Assembly: GCF_006007885.1 (NCBI RefSeq)
Contig: NZ_VCRO01000001.1
Location: 62,001-126,000, forward strand
Direction of reading: 5' to 3'
Length of the DNA stretch: 64,000 bases
DNA from: Alteribacter natronophilus
GTDB lineage: Bacteria > Bacillota > Bacilli > Bacillales > Salisediminibacteriaceae
Positions 1-8,288 of the stretch are shown here, piece after piece; the first letter of the stretch is position 1, and every line of letters starts with the position of its first letter. Below the pieces are notes generated by a model that was given only the letters and a program-made list of their open reading frames with translations, did not search any database and was not told where the DNA came from. The position numbers were made by a program, and so were the translations under genes.

Positions 1-1682
1 AAGCTTTTGGCGATTACGGCTCGGAGGCCGAGAAAGCGCGGGGCGAGGGCAGCATGCTCCCTGCTTGAGCCCTGTCCGTAATTGTGCCCGGCAGCTACGG
101 CGTGTCCGCCTGCGTTCAGGGTGGCTCTGGCACGGTCATAATACTCTTCATCGACATTTTCAAATGTGAATTTCGAAATTTCAGCGATGTTGCTTCTGAA
201 CGGAAGAACGCGTGACCCGCCTGCCAGAATTTCATCTGTTGAAATATTATCGTTCATCCTGAGCAGGATCGGAAGTTCCATATGGTCCGGCATCTCATCC
301 ATATCAGGGATTTCTGTTATGTTTTTACTTTTGTACAGCTCGACCTTCCTGGCTTCTTCAATAGGCAGGGGTTCTTCAAGCAGCTGGACATCCACGGTTG
401 GTGTGGCAGGCTCCTTTATTTCAGGGTATGGCTGGTCCAGTGTTCTTGGATCGGTAATCTTTCCCCGAAGAGCGGAGGCCGCTGCCGTTTCCGGACTGCA
501 CAGAAAGACGCTGTCCTCTTTTGTTCCGGAACGGCCCGGGAAGTTACGCGGGGTGGTTCTCAGACTGTTTCGTCCCGTGGCCGGGGCCTGTCCCATTCCG
601 ATACAGCCGTTGCATCCTGCCTGGTGAATCCGTCCGCCGGAAGCGATGAGACTGGTCAGATGTCCTTCGTTGATCAGATCCGTGAGAATCTGCCTGGAGG
701 CAGGGTTAATATCAAAAGAAACGCCGCTGGCTGTTTTGCTTCCTTTGACAATCTCCGCTGCAACGGCAAAATCACGGTAGCCCGGATTCGCTGAAGAGCC
801 GATGTAGGACTGATAAATCGGATCGTCTGCTACTTCCCGCACCGGAACTACATTGCCCGGACTGGATGGTTTGGCAATGAGCGGTTCGATTTTGTCCAGC
901 TCGATCGTGTCATGGCGGTCGTACTCTGCTCCGCTGTCTGCTTTCAGTTCCACCCAGTCATCTTCCCTGTGCTGGGTGGCGAGGAAGCGCTTTACTTCAT
1001 CGTCTGAAGGAAAGACGGATGTCGTGGCTCCGAGTTCGGCACCCATGTTGGCGATTACATGTCTGTCCATCGCATCGAGGGACTCAAGACCTTCACCGAA
1101 GTACTCGAGAATATAACCTGTTCCGCCTTTTACATCATAGCGTCTCAGCATCTCCAGGATCACATCCTTGGCGCTCACCCAGTCGGGCAGGCTGCCTTTA
1201 AGCTCAATGCCCCAGACTTTCGGCATTTTAAGGTAGATCGGCTCCCCTGCTATGGCCATAGCCACATCGATTCCTCCTGCACCGATAGCAAGCATCCCCA
1301 TACAGCCGTTAGCACACGTATGGCTGTCCGATCCGAGGAGCGTTTTTCCCGGAACGGCAATCCGCTGCATATGAACCGGGTGGCTTACTCCGTTTCCGGC
1401 CTGGCTGTAATACATTCCGAACCTGCGGGTTGCGCTCTGGAGGAATAAGTGATCATCCGGGTTCTTACTGTCGGACTGAATAATGTTATGGTCCACGTAC
1501 TGGGCAGACGCCTCTGTCTGTGCACGATCAAGCCCCATCGCTTCCAGTTCAAGCATCACCAGCGTTCCTGTGGCGTCCTGGGTAAGTGTCTGATCAATTT
1601 TAATAGCGATTTCCTCATCCGGCTCCATGTTACCGGATATTAAATGAGAGCGGATTAGTTTCCGGGTTACATTTTCTTTCAT
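1..1682 (-). CDS. Aconitase-family hydratase, C-terminus cut by window edge
   Basis: Reading from ATG at 1682 gives about 560 uninterrupted codons that run off the left edge. Aconitases interconvert citrate and isocitrate through a [4Fe-4S] cluster. The motif GSDSHTCANGCMG lies near residues 117-129, a GCNGCIGMG cluster-ligand motif follows in the middle, and the swivel-domain motif GSSREHAA lies near the end of the visible part. The protein starts directly with the catalytic domain and looks like the shorter putative-aconitase type rather than the roughly 900-residue CitB type, although the missing end prevents a firm length comparison. The start is supported by a ggaggcg ribosome site at 1691-1697. 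Substrate specificity within the superfamily (citrate, homocitrate, methylcitrate) cannot be settled here. Confidence 0.88.
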   Translation of the reverse strand, partial: MKENVTRKLIRSHLISGNMEPDEEIAIKIDQTLTQDATGTLVMLELEAMGLDRAQTEASAQYVDHNIIQSDSKNPDDHLFLQSATRRFGMYYSQAGNGVSHPVHMQRIAVPGKTLLGSDSHTCANGCMGMLAIGAGGIDVAMAIAGEPIYLKMPKVWGIELKGSLPDWVSAKDVILEMLRRYDVKGGTGYILEYFGEGLESLDAMDRHVIANMGAELGATTSVFPSDDEVKRFLATQHREDDWVELKADSGAEYDRHDTIELDKIEPLIAKPSSPGNVVPVREVADDPIYQSYIGSSANPGYRDFAVAAEIVKGSKTASGVSFDINPASRQILTDLINEGHLTSLIASGGRIHQAGCNGCIGMGQAPATGRNSLRTTPRNFPGRSGTKEDSVFLCSPETAAASALRGKITDPRTLDQPYPEIKEPATPTVDVQLLEEPLPIEEARKVELYKSKNITEIPDMDEMPDHMELPILLRMNDNISTDEILAGGSRVLPFRSNIAEISKFTFENVDEEYYDRARATLNAGGHAVAAGHNYGQGSSREHAALAPRFLGLRAVIAKS

Positions 1683-2070
1683 CCTGATTCGCCTCCTGTA
1701 TTCTGCGTTACATCCAGCCGTGTTCGACTATTTTTGTGAAACGCCTGGTGGTAATGGGTGCCCGTAAATAAATATACACACTACTTTGGCAATTTCACTT
1801 GAGAGGCAAGTGTAAACCTGTAATTTACATAATTTGCTTTTCTTTTGATGGCTTCTGTGACTGAACGCGGCTGGCAGCAGAAAAGTCTAAGCTTCTGCCT
1901 ATATAGAGGGCAGTTTTTATTTAATAGAATTTACCGGGGAAAAGAAGGTTCTGGATTCTTTTGTCTAATTGTATGAGATGAAAATATAAATATGGAGTAG
2001 TGATGTGCTGACCAGGAGTTTGTAAATAGGCTCGGGTGTTGAAAAAGTAGATTGAAATGGGGTGACAGGA
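1683..2070. other. Intergenic region upstream of aconitase
   Basis: A 388-bp gap between the aconitase start and the next plus-strand gene. It must hold the aconitase promoter, but I see no convincing -35/-10 pair. A short dyad with a T run at 1895-1918 (ctgcc, 9-nt loop, ggcag) could be a weak plus-strand terminator. I found no convincing gene in it; the frame read on the minus strand from 2134 is low-complexity and has no ribosome site. Confidence 0.4.
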
Positions 2071-2382
2071 ATGCTGGCACAATTATTATTAGGTGTTTAT
2101 TTTGCTTCAAAGGGAATGTATCGGCTTTTTTCAAAGAAACCTGATTTACTGCCGGGATTAACCAGATGTGCCTCGGAAGAAGCGAGGACCGTATACTTTA
2201 AAAAAACGGGTAAGGTTTATATCATTGTTGGTATATTAATGATTACGATGGGACAAGTAGATTACTGGTATAGTCCGGAGCCTTTATATTATATATTGAT
2301 CTATATATTTTCCGGAGCGGGATGCATAGCATTGTTACTGTACTTCAATAAAAGGTATTTAGGTGTTTATTTACCGCGCTAA
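2071..2382 (+). CDS. Small membrane protein, unknown function
   Basis: A protein of 103 residues with about three hydrophobic segments: residues 1-15, 50-70 and 76-95. The ATG at 2071 is preferred because ggggtga lies about 6 nt upstream; a GTG at 2062 in the same frame overlaps that site. It is monocistronic, between the aconitase and a terminator at 2463-2496. Its A+T content is higher than that of the neighbours. I do not recognise the family. Confidence 0.65.
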   Translation: MLAQLLLGVYFASKGMYRLFSKKPDLLPGLTRCASEEARTVYFKKTGKVYIIVGILMITMGQVDYWYSPEPLYYILIYIFSGAGCIALLLYFNKRYLGVYLPR

Positions 2383-2462
2383 CTATGTATCACTCGCTGG
2401 GAAGGAAGCAGCTGTCGCTCCTAAACTGACTGCGCGGGTTAGTTCAATAAAAATTACAAAAT

Positions 2463-2496
2463 AACAGGCTCGAAGATTACTTCGGGCCTGTTTTGT
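2463..2496. terminator. Bidirectional intrinsic terminator
   Basis: Arms aacaggctcgaag and ttcgggcctgtt surround a 5-nt loop. Four T follow on the plus strand and a T-rich tract follows on the minus strand. It sits between convergent genes: the small membrane gene and the PHA synthase. Confidence 0.75.
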
Positions 2497-2575
2497 ATTG
2501 TGAATTATTCTGTGGATATGAATGTTTCGTTTATTGAGAGGTTCGATTTTGCCTTAAAAAGTCTCTCACACATTA

Positions 2576-3511
2576 TTAGAGGCGAGAGGAACGTTCACTG
2601 AGCCATTCGGTTAACTCAGGCGGAAGCGTACCTGCAACGGCGAGAGTGATGTGGCCTCCTTGGAAGGTGACGTTGCGCGGATCCCGGCTCCTGGTTAAAT
2701 TCATAACAGGGAGGGAGGATTCTATCGGCACGATCGTATCCTTGGTCCCTGTTACAAGAAGGAGCGGGGACCGGACCTTTTTAAGATTGACGCGTCTGCC
2801 GGCCAGGGCGAAGGTGTTAGTGACAAGGCGGTTATGAAAAACCAGATCCCCGATCACCTGGGAGAGAGCTTCACCGGAAAACGGAACCGAGTCGTGAAGC
2901 CAGCGCTGGACGAGGGCCTGTTTTTCGCTGACCGGCTTTGCCTTTCTGTCGGCAGAGGATGGGAACAGGCTAGCTAGTGTGCGGCTGACAACAGGCGCCG
3001 GGATCATACCCATCGTTTTGACGGCCGCTTTGAGCCGTAAAGGATTTCCTTTAAATGCCTCCGTCCAGGATTCTGCTCCGGGAAGCCTGGAAAAGTCCAC
3101 AGGAGGGGCAAACAAGACCAGGCTTTGTGGCGGATTGGGCGAAACAGCTGCGTGAATGAGCGCCATAGTGCCGCCGAGGCAGTATCCGGCACTGATGACA
3201 TTCTCAGAACCCGAGTGAATCCGGGTCCGGCGAAGCCCTCTTTCAATATATGTCAGGATGTAATCCTCGAGGCTGATATCCTTATCCTCGTAGCCGCAGA
3301 TGCCGAAGTCGAGGAGATAGACATCGTAGCCTTCCCGGGTAAGGCAGCTGATCATGCTCATGTCTGGCGCAAGGTCTAAAATGTACGGTCTGTTTACCAG
3401 GGAGTAGACGAGGAAGAGAGGCGTACGGTATTTCCGGGAAGGTGACGGGTAATACCAGAGCACGTTCTTGTTGAGCTTCCAGACAGCCTGTCTTGGTGTA
3501 ACGGCGTTCAC
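2576..3511 (-). CDS. phaC: Class III/IV-type poly(3-hydroxyalkanoate) synthase, short form
   Basis: This alpha/beta-hydrolase-fold protein of 311 residues has the PHA synthase lipase-box variant GYCLGG with the nucleophile Cys111. Asp258 (TKDTIVP) and His287 (GGHITLA) complete the triad. Such enzymes polymerise hydroxyacyl-CoA into storage polyester. The opening TPRQAV and LVNRPY blocks match the PhaC core, but the protein starts where class III enzymes are already about 37 residues in, so it is short against the usual 350-360. The neighbour only 3 nt upstream (3515-3817) resembles a PhaE/PhaR partner, which supports the assignment. A degraded or non-polymerising relative remains possible. 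Confidence 0.8.
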   Translation of the reverse strand: MNAVTPRQAVWKLNKNVLWYYPSPSRKYRTPLFLVYSLVNRPYILDLAPDMSMISCLTREGYDVYLLDFGICGYEDKDISLEDYILTYIERGLRRTRIHSGSENVISAGYCLGGTMALIHAAVSPNPPQSLVLFAPPVDFSRLPGAESWTEAFKGNPLRLKAAVKTMGMIPAPVVSRTLASLFPSSADRKAKPVSEKQALVQRWLHDSVPFSGEALSQVIGDLVFHNRLVTNTFALAGRRVNLKKVRSPLLLVTGTKDTIVPIESSLPVMNLTRSRDPRNVTFQGGHITLAVAGTLPPELTEWLSERSSRL

Positions 3512-3514
3512 GGG

Positions 3515-3817
3515 TTACCGGTCCTTTCTTTTTTTGCCGTTATCTTTCTTCAGGCAGTCCAGTTTTTCTAGTTTCTCTTCCAGGGCATCGACTTTTTCCT
3601 CTACCTGCCGGATCAGTGCCGCGAGGGCTGCGAGATCTTTTTTTGTAGGGACCTTCAGCTCCATGAGTTTCCGGTATTCTTCGAGTCTGTTCCGCAGTTC
3701 CTCCGGCATCAGGGCCTCCCTGAGGGGAGCCTTCACCTTCTTCTTATGTGATTTGAGCTTCTCCTCTGTCAGGTTTGATAACTCCATCATCCTGAGCAGA
3801 ATCTCTTTTTTATCCAT
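3515..3817 (-). CDS. PhaE/PhaR-like PHA synthase subunit or phasin-like protein
   Basis: A charged, strongly helical protein of 100 residues. The C-terminal half (VPTKKDLAALAALIRQVEEK, about residues 56-75, then a coiled coil) has the heptad pattern that ends PhaE/PhaR subunits and polyester-granule phasins. It precedes phaC by 3 nt in one transcriptional unit, with a ggagaac ribosome site just before its ATG. Known PhaR is about 200 residues and PhaE is longer, so this would be a minimal version. The role as synthase activator is inferred from pattern and position. Confidence 0.6.
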   Translation of the reverse strand: MDKKEILLRMMELSNLTEEKLKSHKKKVKAPLREALMPEELRNRLEEYRKLMELKVPTKKDLAALAALIRQVEEKVDALEEKLEKLDCLKKDNGKKRKDR

Positions 3818-4025
3818 GGGTTGTTCTCCTTTCGTATAATCACTCTATTTACTCTATTCGGCAGTGCTGAAATGGCGTGGACACTGAGGAAAGAGGGGCT
3901 TTTACCTCCGGAATGAAAGACCAGTTTCTATCAGAATGGTACATGCGTACAGGCTGTACCGGGGTTTGTTCATAGAGTATAGGGTGAGATTCTGCTATTT
4001 AGAAAAGAGGAGAGGAAACATCACC

Positions 4026-5411
4026 ATGACAAACAGAAAAGAATTACACCCCGGGCGGCCTCCGGGGCCGAATGGCACCTGGTTTAAAGGGTCCCTCAAT
4101 GAGTTCAAAAAAGACCCGCTCGCTTTTCTCAGAACACAGGCGGAGACGTTCGGACCTGTCAGTTCGTTCCGGCTGGGACCGTCTCAGAGGTTCCATCTTG
4201 TAAACGAACCGGAACTTATCAGCGCTGTTTTTGCCGACAAGGAAAAACGGCTCGTAAAGTCCCGGGACATCCAGTCACTGAAGGCAATCGTGGGAGAGGG
4301 GCTGCTGACGAGCGAAAAAGCCTTTCACCTTAAACAGAGAAGGATGATCCAGCCTGCATTCAGACATACGCACATTGCAAAATACGGCGAGGAAATGACA
4401 GAGGTGACGGCCCAGATCATCCGGAGCTGGGAAGGGAAAACAGAAATCAACATAGCTGACGAGATGATGGACATCACCCTGGCGATCATTGCAAAGACGA
4501 TGTTCAGCATGGATTTTGAAGAAGGATCGCGCATTATCGGTAAACCGATGGAGACGATTATGAAGCTCGGAATCAGGCGGATGCGCAGCCCGTTCAACCT
4601 GCCGCTCTGGGTTCCGGTCCGTGACAACCGCCGGCTGAAAGGAGCCGTCGAGGAGCTGGACCGCGTCATTTACAGGATCATTGAGACGAGAAAACGTTCC
4701 GGTGAGAATCACGAAGATCTCCTCGGGATCCTGATGCAGGCAAAAGAAGACGGAAAAGGGCTGACGGATCGCCAGCTGCGAGACGAGCTTATGACCATCT
4801 TTCTTGCGGGCCATGAAACAACCGCCAATCTCCTTGCCTGGACCTTTTACCTTCTCGGTCAGCACCCGGAGGAACAGGAGAAGCTCCACCGGGAAATCGA
4901 CAGGGTTACGGGAGATGGAGTGGTGAACGCAGCTCACTTTATGAGTTTCAGCGCTCTGAAAAACGCCGTCTGGGAATCGATGCGGCTGTACCCGCCCGCC
5001 TACGTGGTTGGCAGACAGGCGGAAACCGATCTGGAGCTTGGAGGATACCGGATTAAAAAGGGGGACACGATTCTCCTCAGTCAGTACGTGATGCACCGGA
5101 ACGCTTCCTATTTTTCGGAGCCTGACAGGTTTGACCCGGACCGGTTCAGTGGCGGATTTATGAAGTCCCTTCCTGCCGGGGCGTATTTCCCTTTCGGCGG
5201 CGGTGCGCGAATCTGTATCGGCAATCACTTTTCCCTGATGGAAGCCGTGCTTGTGCTTGCTGTGATCCTGAAGCAGTACCGGGTGAGTCCGTCTGACCGG
5301 GGTCCGGCGGTGAAGCCCCAGCCACTCATTACCCTTCGTCCGAAGTACGGCCTGCTTATGAACCTTCACGCCAGAAGCGGGGAAAATGGGGAGGAAGGTT
5401 CTTCGAAGTAG
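4026..5411 (+). CDS. Cytochrome P450 monooxygenase
   Basis: A soluble protein of 461 residues with all P450 hallmarks: the I-helix oxygen-binding motif AGHETT, the K-helix ExxR (ESMR) followed by LYPP, and the heme loop FPFGGGARICIG with proximal Cys397. P450s insert one oxygen atom from O2 into a substrate using electrons from a separate reductase; none is fused or adjacent here. The ATG at 4026 follows an agaggagagg site; an upstream in-frame ATG at 3936 lacks one. The substrate is unknown. The HETT and FGGGxRxCIG style resembles bacterial fatty-acid or terpenoid hydroxylases. Confidence 0.92.
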   Translation: MTNRKELHPGRPPGPNGTWFKGSLNEFKKDPLAFLRTQAETFGPVSSFRLGPSQRFHLVNEPELISAVFADKEKRLVKSRDIQSLKAIVGEGLLTSEKAFHLKQRRMIQPAFRHTHIAKYGEEMTEVTAQIIRSWEGKTEINIADEMMDITLAIIAKTMFSMDFEEGSRIIGKPMETIMKLGIRRMRSPFNLPLWVPVRDNRRLKGAVEELDRVIYRIIETRKRSGENHEDLLGILMQAKEDGKGLTDRQLRDELMTIFLAGHETTANLLAWTFYLLGQHPEEQEKLHREIDRVTGDGVVNAAHFMSFSALKNAVWESMRLYPPAYVVGRQAETDLELGGYRIKKGDTILLSQYVMHRNASYFSEPDRFDPDRFSGGFMKSLPAGAYFPFGGGARICIGNHFSLMEAVLVLAVILKQYRVSPSDRGPAVKPQPLITLRPKYGLLMNLHARSGENGEEGSSK

Positions 5412-5446
5412 CTGGCAGAAGGAGGAGTCGGGATGCCTTTGAGGTT

Positions 5447-6060
5447 GAATCGTATTAAAACGGGGCGGGGGCAGAGGAGTTATGATGCGATAAAGGGTGA
5501 ATCGTATTAAAACGGAGTGGGGGCAGAGGAGTTATGATGCGATAAAGGGTGAATCGTATTAAAACCGAGCAGCGTCAGAGGAGTTATGATGCAATAAAGC
5601 CCGAATCGTATTAAAACGGAGTGGCGGCAGAGGAGTTATGATGCAATAAAGGCCGAATCGTATTAAAACGGGTCGGCGTCAGAGGAGTTATGATGCGATA
5701 GAGCCCGAATCGTATTAAAACAGAGTGGCGTCAGAGGAGTTATGATGCGATAAAGCCTGAATCGTATTAAAACAAAGTGGCGTCAGAGGAGTTATGATGC
5801 AATAAAGGCCGAATCGTATTAAAACGGGTCGGCGTCAGAGGAGTTATGATGCGATAGAGCCCGAATCGTATTAAAACAAAGTGGCGTCAGAGGAGTTATG
5901 ATGCAATAAAGGCCGAATCGTATTAAAACGGGGCGGCGTCAGAGGAGTTATGATGCGATAAAGCCTGAATCGAATTAAAACAAAGTGGCGTCAGAGGAGT
6001 TATGATGAGAGAAAGCCCGAGTCGTATCAAAACTGAGAAAAGTGAATGAGAGATGATGCG
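5447..6060 (+). repeat. 52-bp tandem repeat array, about 11.5 copies
   Basis: Units begin at 5447, 5499, 5551, 5603, 5655, 5707, 5759, 5811, 5863, 5915, 5967 and 6019, a spacing of exactly 52 bp throughout. Two blocks are nearly invariant, gaatcgtattaaaac and agaggagttatgatg, and the stretch between them varies. The last two units decay. Ten of eleven units carry a Shine-Dalgarno-like agaggag followed by ATG ATG CRA and a TAA or TAG stop. As 52 is not a multiple of three, the array encodes no repeat protein. It lies between co-directional genes. Confidence 0.95.
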
Positions 6061-6164
6061 ACTTCCAGGAACCCGGCACATCCTTCCACTTCAAAATCTC
6101 TTACACTCATAAAAAACCTTGAATGAAACTGAGAGTAGACATATGATGGAAAAAGAAGGATAAA

Positions 6165-6240
6165 CGTCTCTGTGCCCCAGACGCTAAGGAATATTTTCGG
6201 GATTCGCCCGACAGGGACGGATCCCGATTTCTTTTTTTAG
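6165..6240 (+). promoter_or_regulatory. Candidate attenuator leader with competing hairpins
   Basis: A terminator-like hairpin (tcgggat 6197-6203 with atcccga 6221-6227, then a T-rich run to 6238) ends 14 nt before the ATG of the next gene, so it sits in that gene's 5' leader. Alternative pairings exist: tcggg with cccga at 6207-6211, and cgtctctgt (6165-6173) with acagggacg (6211-6219, one G-U pair). The latter competes with the local hairpin cgtct/agacg (6165-6169, 6179-6183). This is the layout of a transcription attenuator. No known riboswitch class is recognised, and it could be a plain terminator. Confidence 0.5.
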
Positions 6241-6252
6241 GAGAGTGCAGCT

Positions 6253-6723
6253 ATGGAAAAACTGAAGAAGCGGCTGTTTTACCTGTTTACAGGTGAACTG
6301 GCTTCTGCCTGTGTGTTTACTCTTGTATATATATATTTTGTTCAGGCGTTTGGAACCTATGGCAGTACCGGGCTTCTTTTTTCGTTATTTATCCTTGTTT
6401 TCATTCTCATCCAGGGCGGGCTGTACTGGTATGTAAAATGGCAGGTGGCTAAAGGAAAAAAGCAGGTACCGGGACCGCAGTTCCGCCGGATTCTGGCTGC
6501 CGCCAGGAAAGTGAATCAGATTCTGCTCATCGCCGGTGCAGTCCTGATCGTTGCAGAGTTCATCTGGCTGGATAAAACAGTGCCGATCGCGCTTGCAGTG
6601 ACAGGAGTCTACGGATTTGCCGTAATCGAGTACATAAACTATTACCACGTTCAGCTTACAAACTACCGGGGCGGGCGTTGGAAGCGCTCGTCCATAGCAA
6701 GGGAACTGGGGCGCAGCAGATAG
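6253..6723 (+). CDS. Four-helix membrane protein, unknown function
   Basis: A protein of 156 residues with four predicted membrane segments near residues 12-32, 38-60, 85-105 and 108-130. A basic C-terminal tail follows (RGGRWKRSSIARELGRSR). The ATG at 6253 follows ggagagtg. It is the first gene after the attenuator-like leader, and the acetyltransferase gene begins 26 nt downstream, so the two probably share a transcript. I do not recognise the family. Confidence 0.7.
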   Translation: MEKLKKRLFYLFTGELASACVFTLVYIYFVQAFGTYGSTGLLFSLFILVFILIQGGLYWYVKWQVAKGKKQVPGPQFRRILAAARKVNQILLIAGAVLIVAEFIWLDKTVPIALAVTGVYGFAVIEYINYYHVQLTNYRGGRWKRSSIARELGRSR

Positions 6724-6749
6724 AGAGAAAACAGGAGAGTGAGCAGGCA

Positions 6750-7283
6750 ATGTACTCGTATGATTTGTTTGAAAACAGTATGGAAGATGAGCTGATGGAT
6801 TTTATGACCGGCAGCAGGTGGCCGTTTCACGGTGAAGAGGAGCCGGTGGCGGAGGATATAAGGAAGCGGATAGAGGAAGATGTGTATACAAGCGAGGGAA
6901 ACCTCACGTACTGGATTACAGCGGAAAGCGGAGAGAAAGTCGGGCTCATCCGGGTATTTGATCTGGACGACCCGATCTGTCTGTTTGATATCCGTATAAA
7001 AGAAAACTGGCGCGGCAGGGGTGCCGGTCGTGCGGCAGTGGAATGGCTCACCGACCGGCTGTTTCGTGATTTTCCCGAACTGATCCGTATTGAAGGGCAC
7101 ACCCGCTCGGACAATGTGGCCATGCGCAGGACGTTTGCCACAGGCGGCTACGTGAAGGAAATGTACACGCGTCAATCGTGGCCCCAGGGCGGAAAGCTCT
7201 ATGATGCTGTCGGGTATGCGGTGATCCGGGCAGACTGGGAAAACGGGACGGTGACGAAGGTGGAGGATGAGCTGGAATATTAA
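6750..7283 (+). CDS. GNAT-family N-acetyltransferase
   Basis: A protein of 177 residues with the GNAT fold: the acetyl-CoA pyrophosphate loop region RGRGAGRAAVEWL near the middle and a following VAMRRTFATGGYVKE segment. The family transfers an acetyl group from acetyl-CoA to an amine; the RimJ/RimL-like layout suggests an amino-terminal or small-molecule acceptor, not resolvable here. The ATG at 6750 follows aggagagtgag. The frame extends further upstream into the preceding gene, which was not used as the start. Confidence 0.85.
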   Translation: MYSYDLFENSMEDELMDFMTGSRWPFHGEEEPVAEDIRKRIEEDVYTSEGNLTYWITAESGEKVGLIRVFDLDDPICLFDIRIKENWRGRGAGRAAVEWLTDRLFRDFPELIRIEGHTRSDNVAMRRTFATGGYVKEMYTRQSWPQGGKLYDAVGYAVIRADWENGTVTKVEDELEY

Positions 7284-7313
7284 CGTTTTAATAGTTTTTT
7301 TCAGTTGGCCCAA

Positions 7314-7691
7314 TTATGTGGAAGTGATCCGCCAGTAGTAGCCGTCAGGGTCTGTAATCCTGAAATCGGTACTGCCCCAGGGCCTTTTAGCCAGGGGAGC
7401 GGAAGGATCCACTCCTTTTGAGAGAACATGTTTGTAAAACCCGTCGATGTCGTCCGACTCGAGGACAAGTTCAACCCCGATTCCCCAGCGTTCCTGGGGA
7501 TTTTCTGCCTTAAGCGGGTGGCGATCGTCCAGTCCGTCCATCAGACCAAGTCCCAGAACAGCACTGCCGCTCTGAAGGGAAACATAGTGTGAACTCAGGT
7601 TGTCCGGACACTGAAAGCGAAGGATTTCACTGTAAAACTTTACGGATTCTTTCAGATCGGCTACAAAAAGTTCGACTCGAAGTTTCATCAT
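7314..7691 (-). CDS. Glyoxalase/bleomycin-resistance-type (VOC) protein
   Basis: A protein of 125 residues with one vicinal-oxygen-chelate module pair. It opens MKLRVELFVADLKESVKFY and ends ITDPDGYYWRIT, the characteristic DPDG turn. VOC proteins bind a metal and act as lyases, dioxygenases or antibiotic-binding proteins. A gggaggatc site precedes tandem ATGs at 7691 and 7688. It is the first of three VOC-containing genes on this strand, but unlike the others it ends only 31 bp from a convergent gene. Confidence 0.85.
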   Translation of the reverse strand: MMKLRVELFVADLKESVKFYSEILRFQCPDNLSSHYVSLQSGSAVLGLGLMDGLDDRHPLKAENPQERWGIGVELVLESDDIDGFYKHVLSKGVDPSAPLAKRPWGSTDFRITDPDGYYWRITST

Positions 7692-7787
7692 GATCCTCCC
7701 GGGTGGAAAGTGATCTATCTGAAAGCTACCCTATTTCAATCGGGAACCAATTATGTCATATGTCGATTTTTATGCTCCCCGATTCAA

Positions 7788-7822
7788 AGAAAAACGGCCG
7801 GACAATTCTGTCCTGGCCGCTT
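7788..7822 (-). terminator. Intrinsic terminator of the VOC gene
   Basis: On the minus strand, cggccaggaca and tgtccggccg pair around a short loop and a T run follows. It lies immediately after the stop of the 7822-8181 gene. Confidence 0.8.
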
Positions 7823-8181
7823 TATTCGTCAAAATGGCACACGCCGAGCACGTGGCCGTCAGGGTCTTTAAATTCAAATGAGCGTACGGTCCCGTATTCC
7901 ATGATTGGGCTTGTCCTAACGGCGCTTTTGTTCAGCCGCGTGCGGACCTCCTCGATGTTTTCACCGAAAAAGTTAAACACCGGGTGGGGGGAAGGGTAGA
8001 CGTGATCCGACTGAACGAGGGTGAGTGGTGTTTCCCCACCTGTATCAAGAGCGGCGTAACCTCCCTCCTTTTCGTGCCAGCGGACGGTGAGTCCAAGCGT
8101 TTCCGTGTACCAGGCAAGCGACTGATCGATGTTTTTAACCTGGAGAAAGACGGTGTCAATCCGTTTAAACAGCTCTGTCAT
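7822..8181 (-). CDS. VOC-family protein
   Basis: A protein of 119 residues. The start FKRIDTVFLQVKNIDQSLAW and the C-terminal FEFKDPDGHVLGVCHF are the two canonical VOC half-modules. Candidate metal ligands include the C-terminal His and Glu. It is monocistronic, with its own terminator at 7788-7822 and an aggagctg ribosome site upstream. The substrate is unknown; the family includes fosfomycin- and bleomycin-resistance-like and glyoxalase-like members. Confidence 0.85.
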   Translation of the reverse strand: MTELFKRIDTVFLQVKNIDQSLAWYTETLGLTVRWHEKEGGYAALDTGGETPLTLVQSDHVYPSPHPVFNFFGENIEEVRTRLNKSAVRTSPIMEYGTVRSFEFKDPDGHVLGVCHFDE

Positions 8182-8288
8182 AAGTGGTCAGCTCCTTTTA
8201 TGTTGAGTCAGACAGTTCGTGCTTCTAAAGCTTTTTAAATTGTCCGGTTTAGTATATCAAATGATGGGTTCCCGGATGAAGCTCCTGC

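Noticed and set aside
166-1643. Several plus-strand frames in the first 1.6 kb
   Set aside because: They lie opposite the aconitase frame, which carries all the family motifs.
4275-5369. Long minus-strand frame (364 codons) inside the P450 gene
   Set aside because: Shadow of the real plus-strand gene; composition is His/Arg-rich, no motif and no ribosome site.
5447-6060. CRISPR array
   Set aside because: Units are contiguous at 52 bp with no unique spacers between identical repeats, and no cas genes are nearby.
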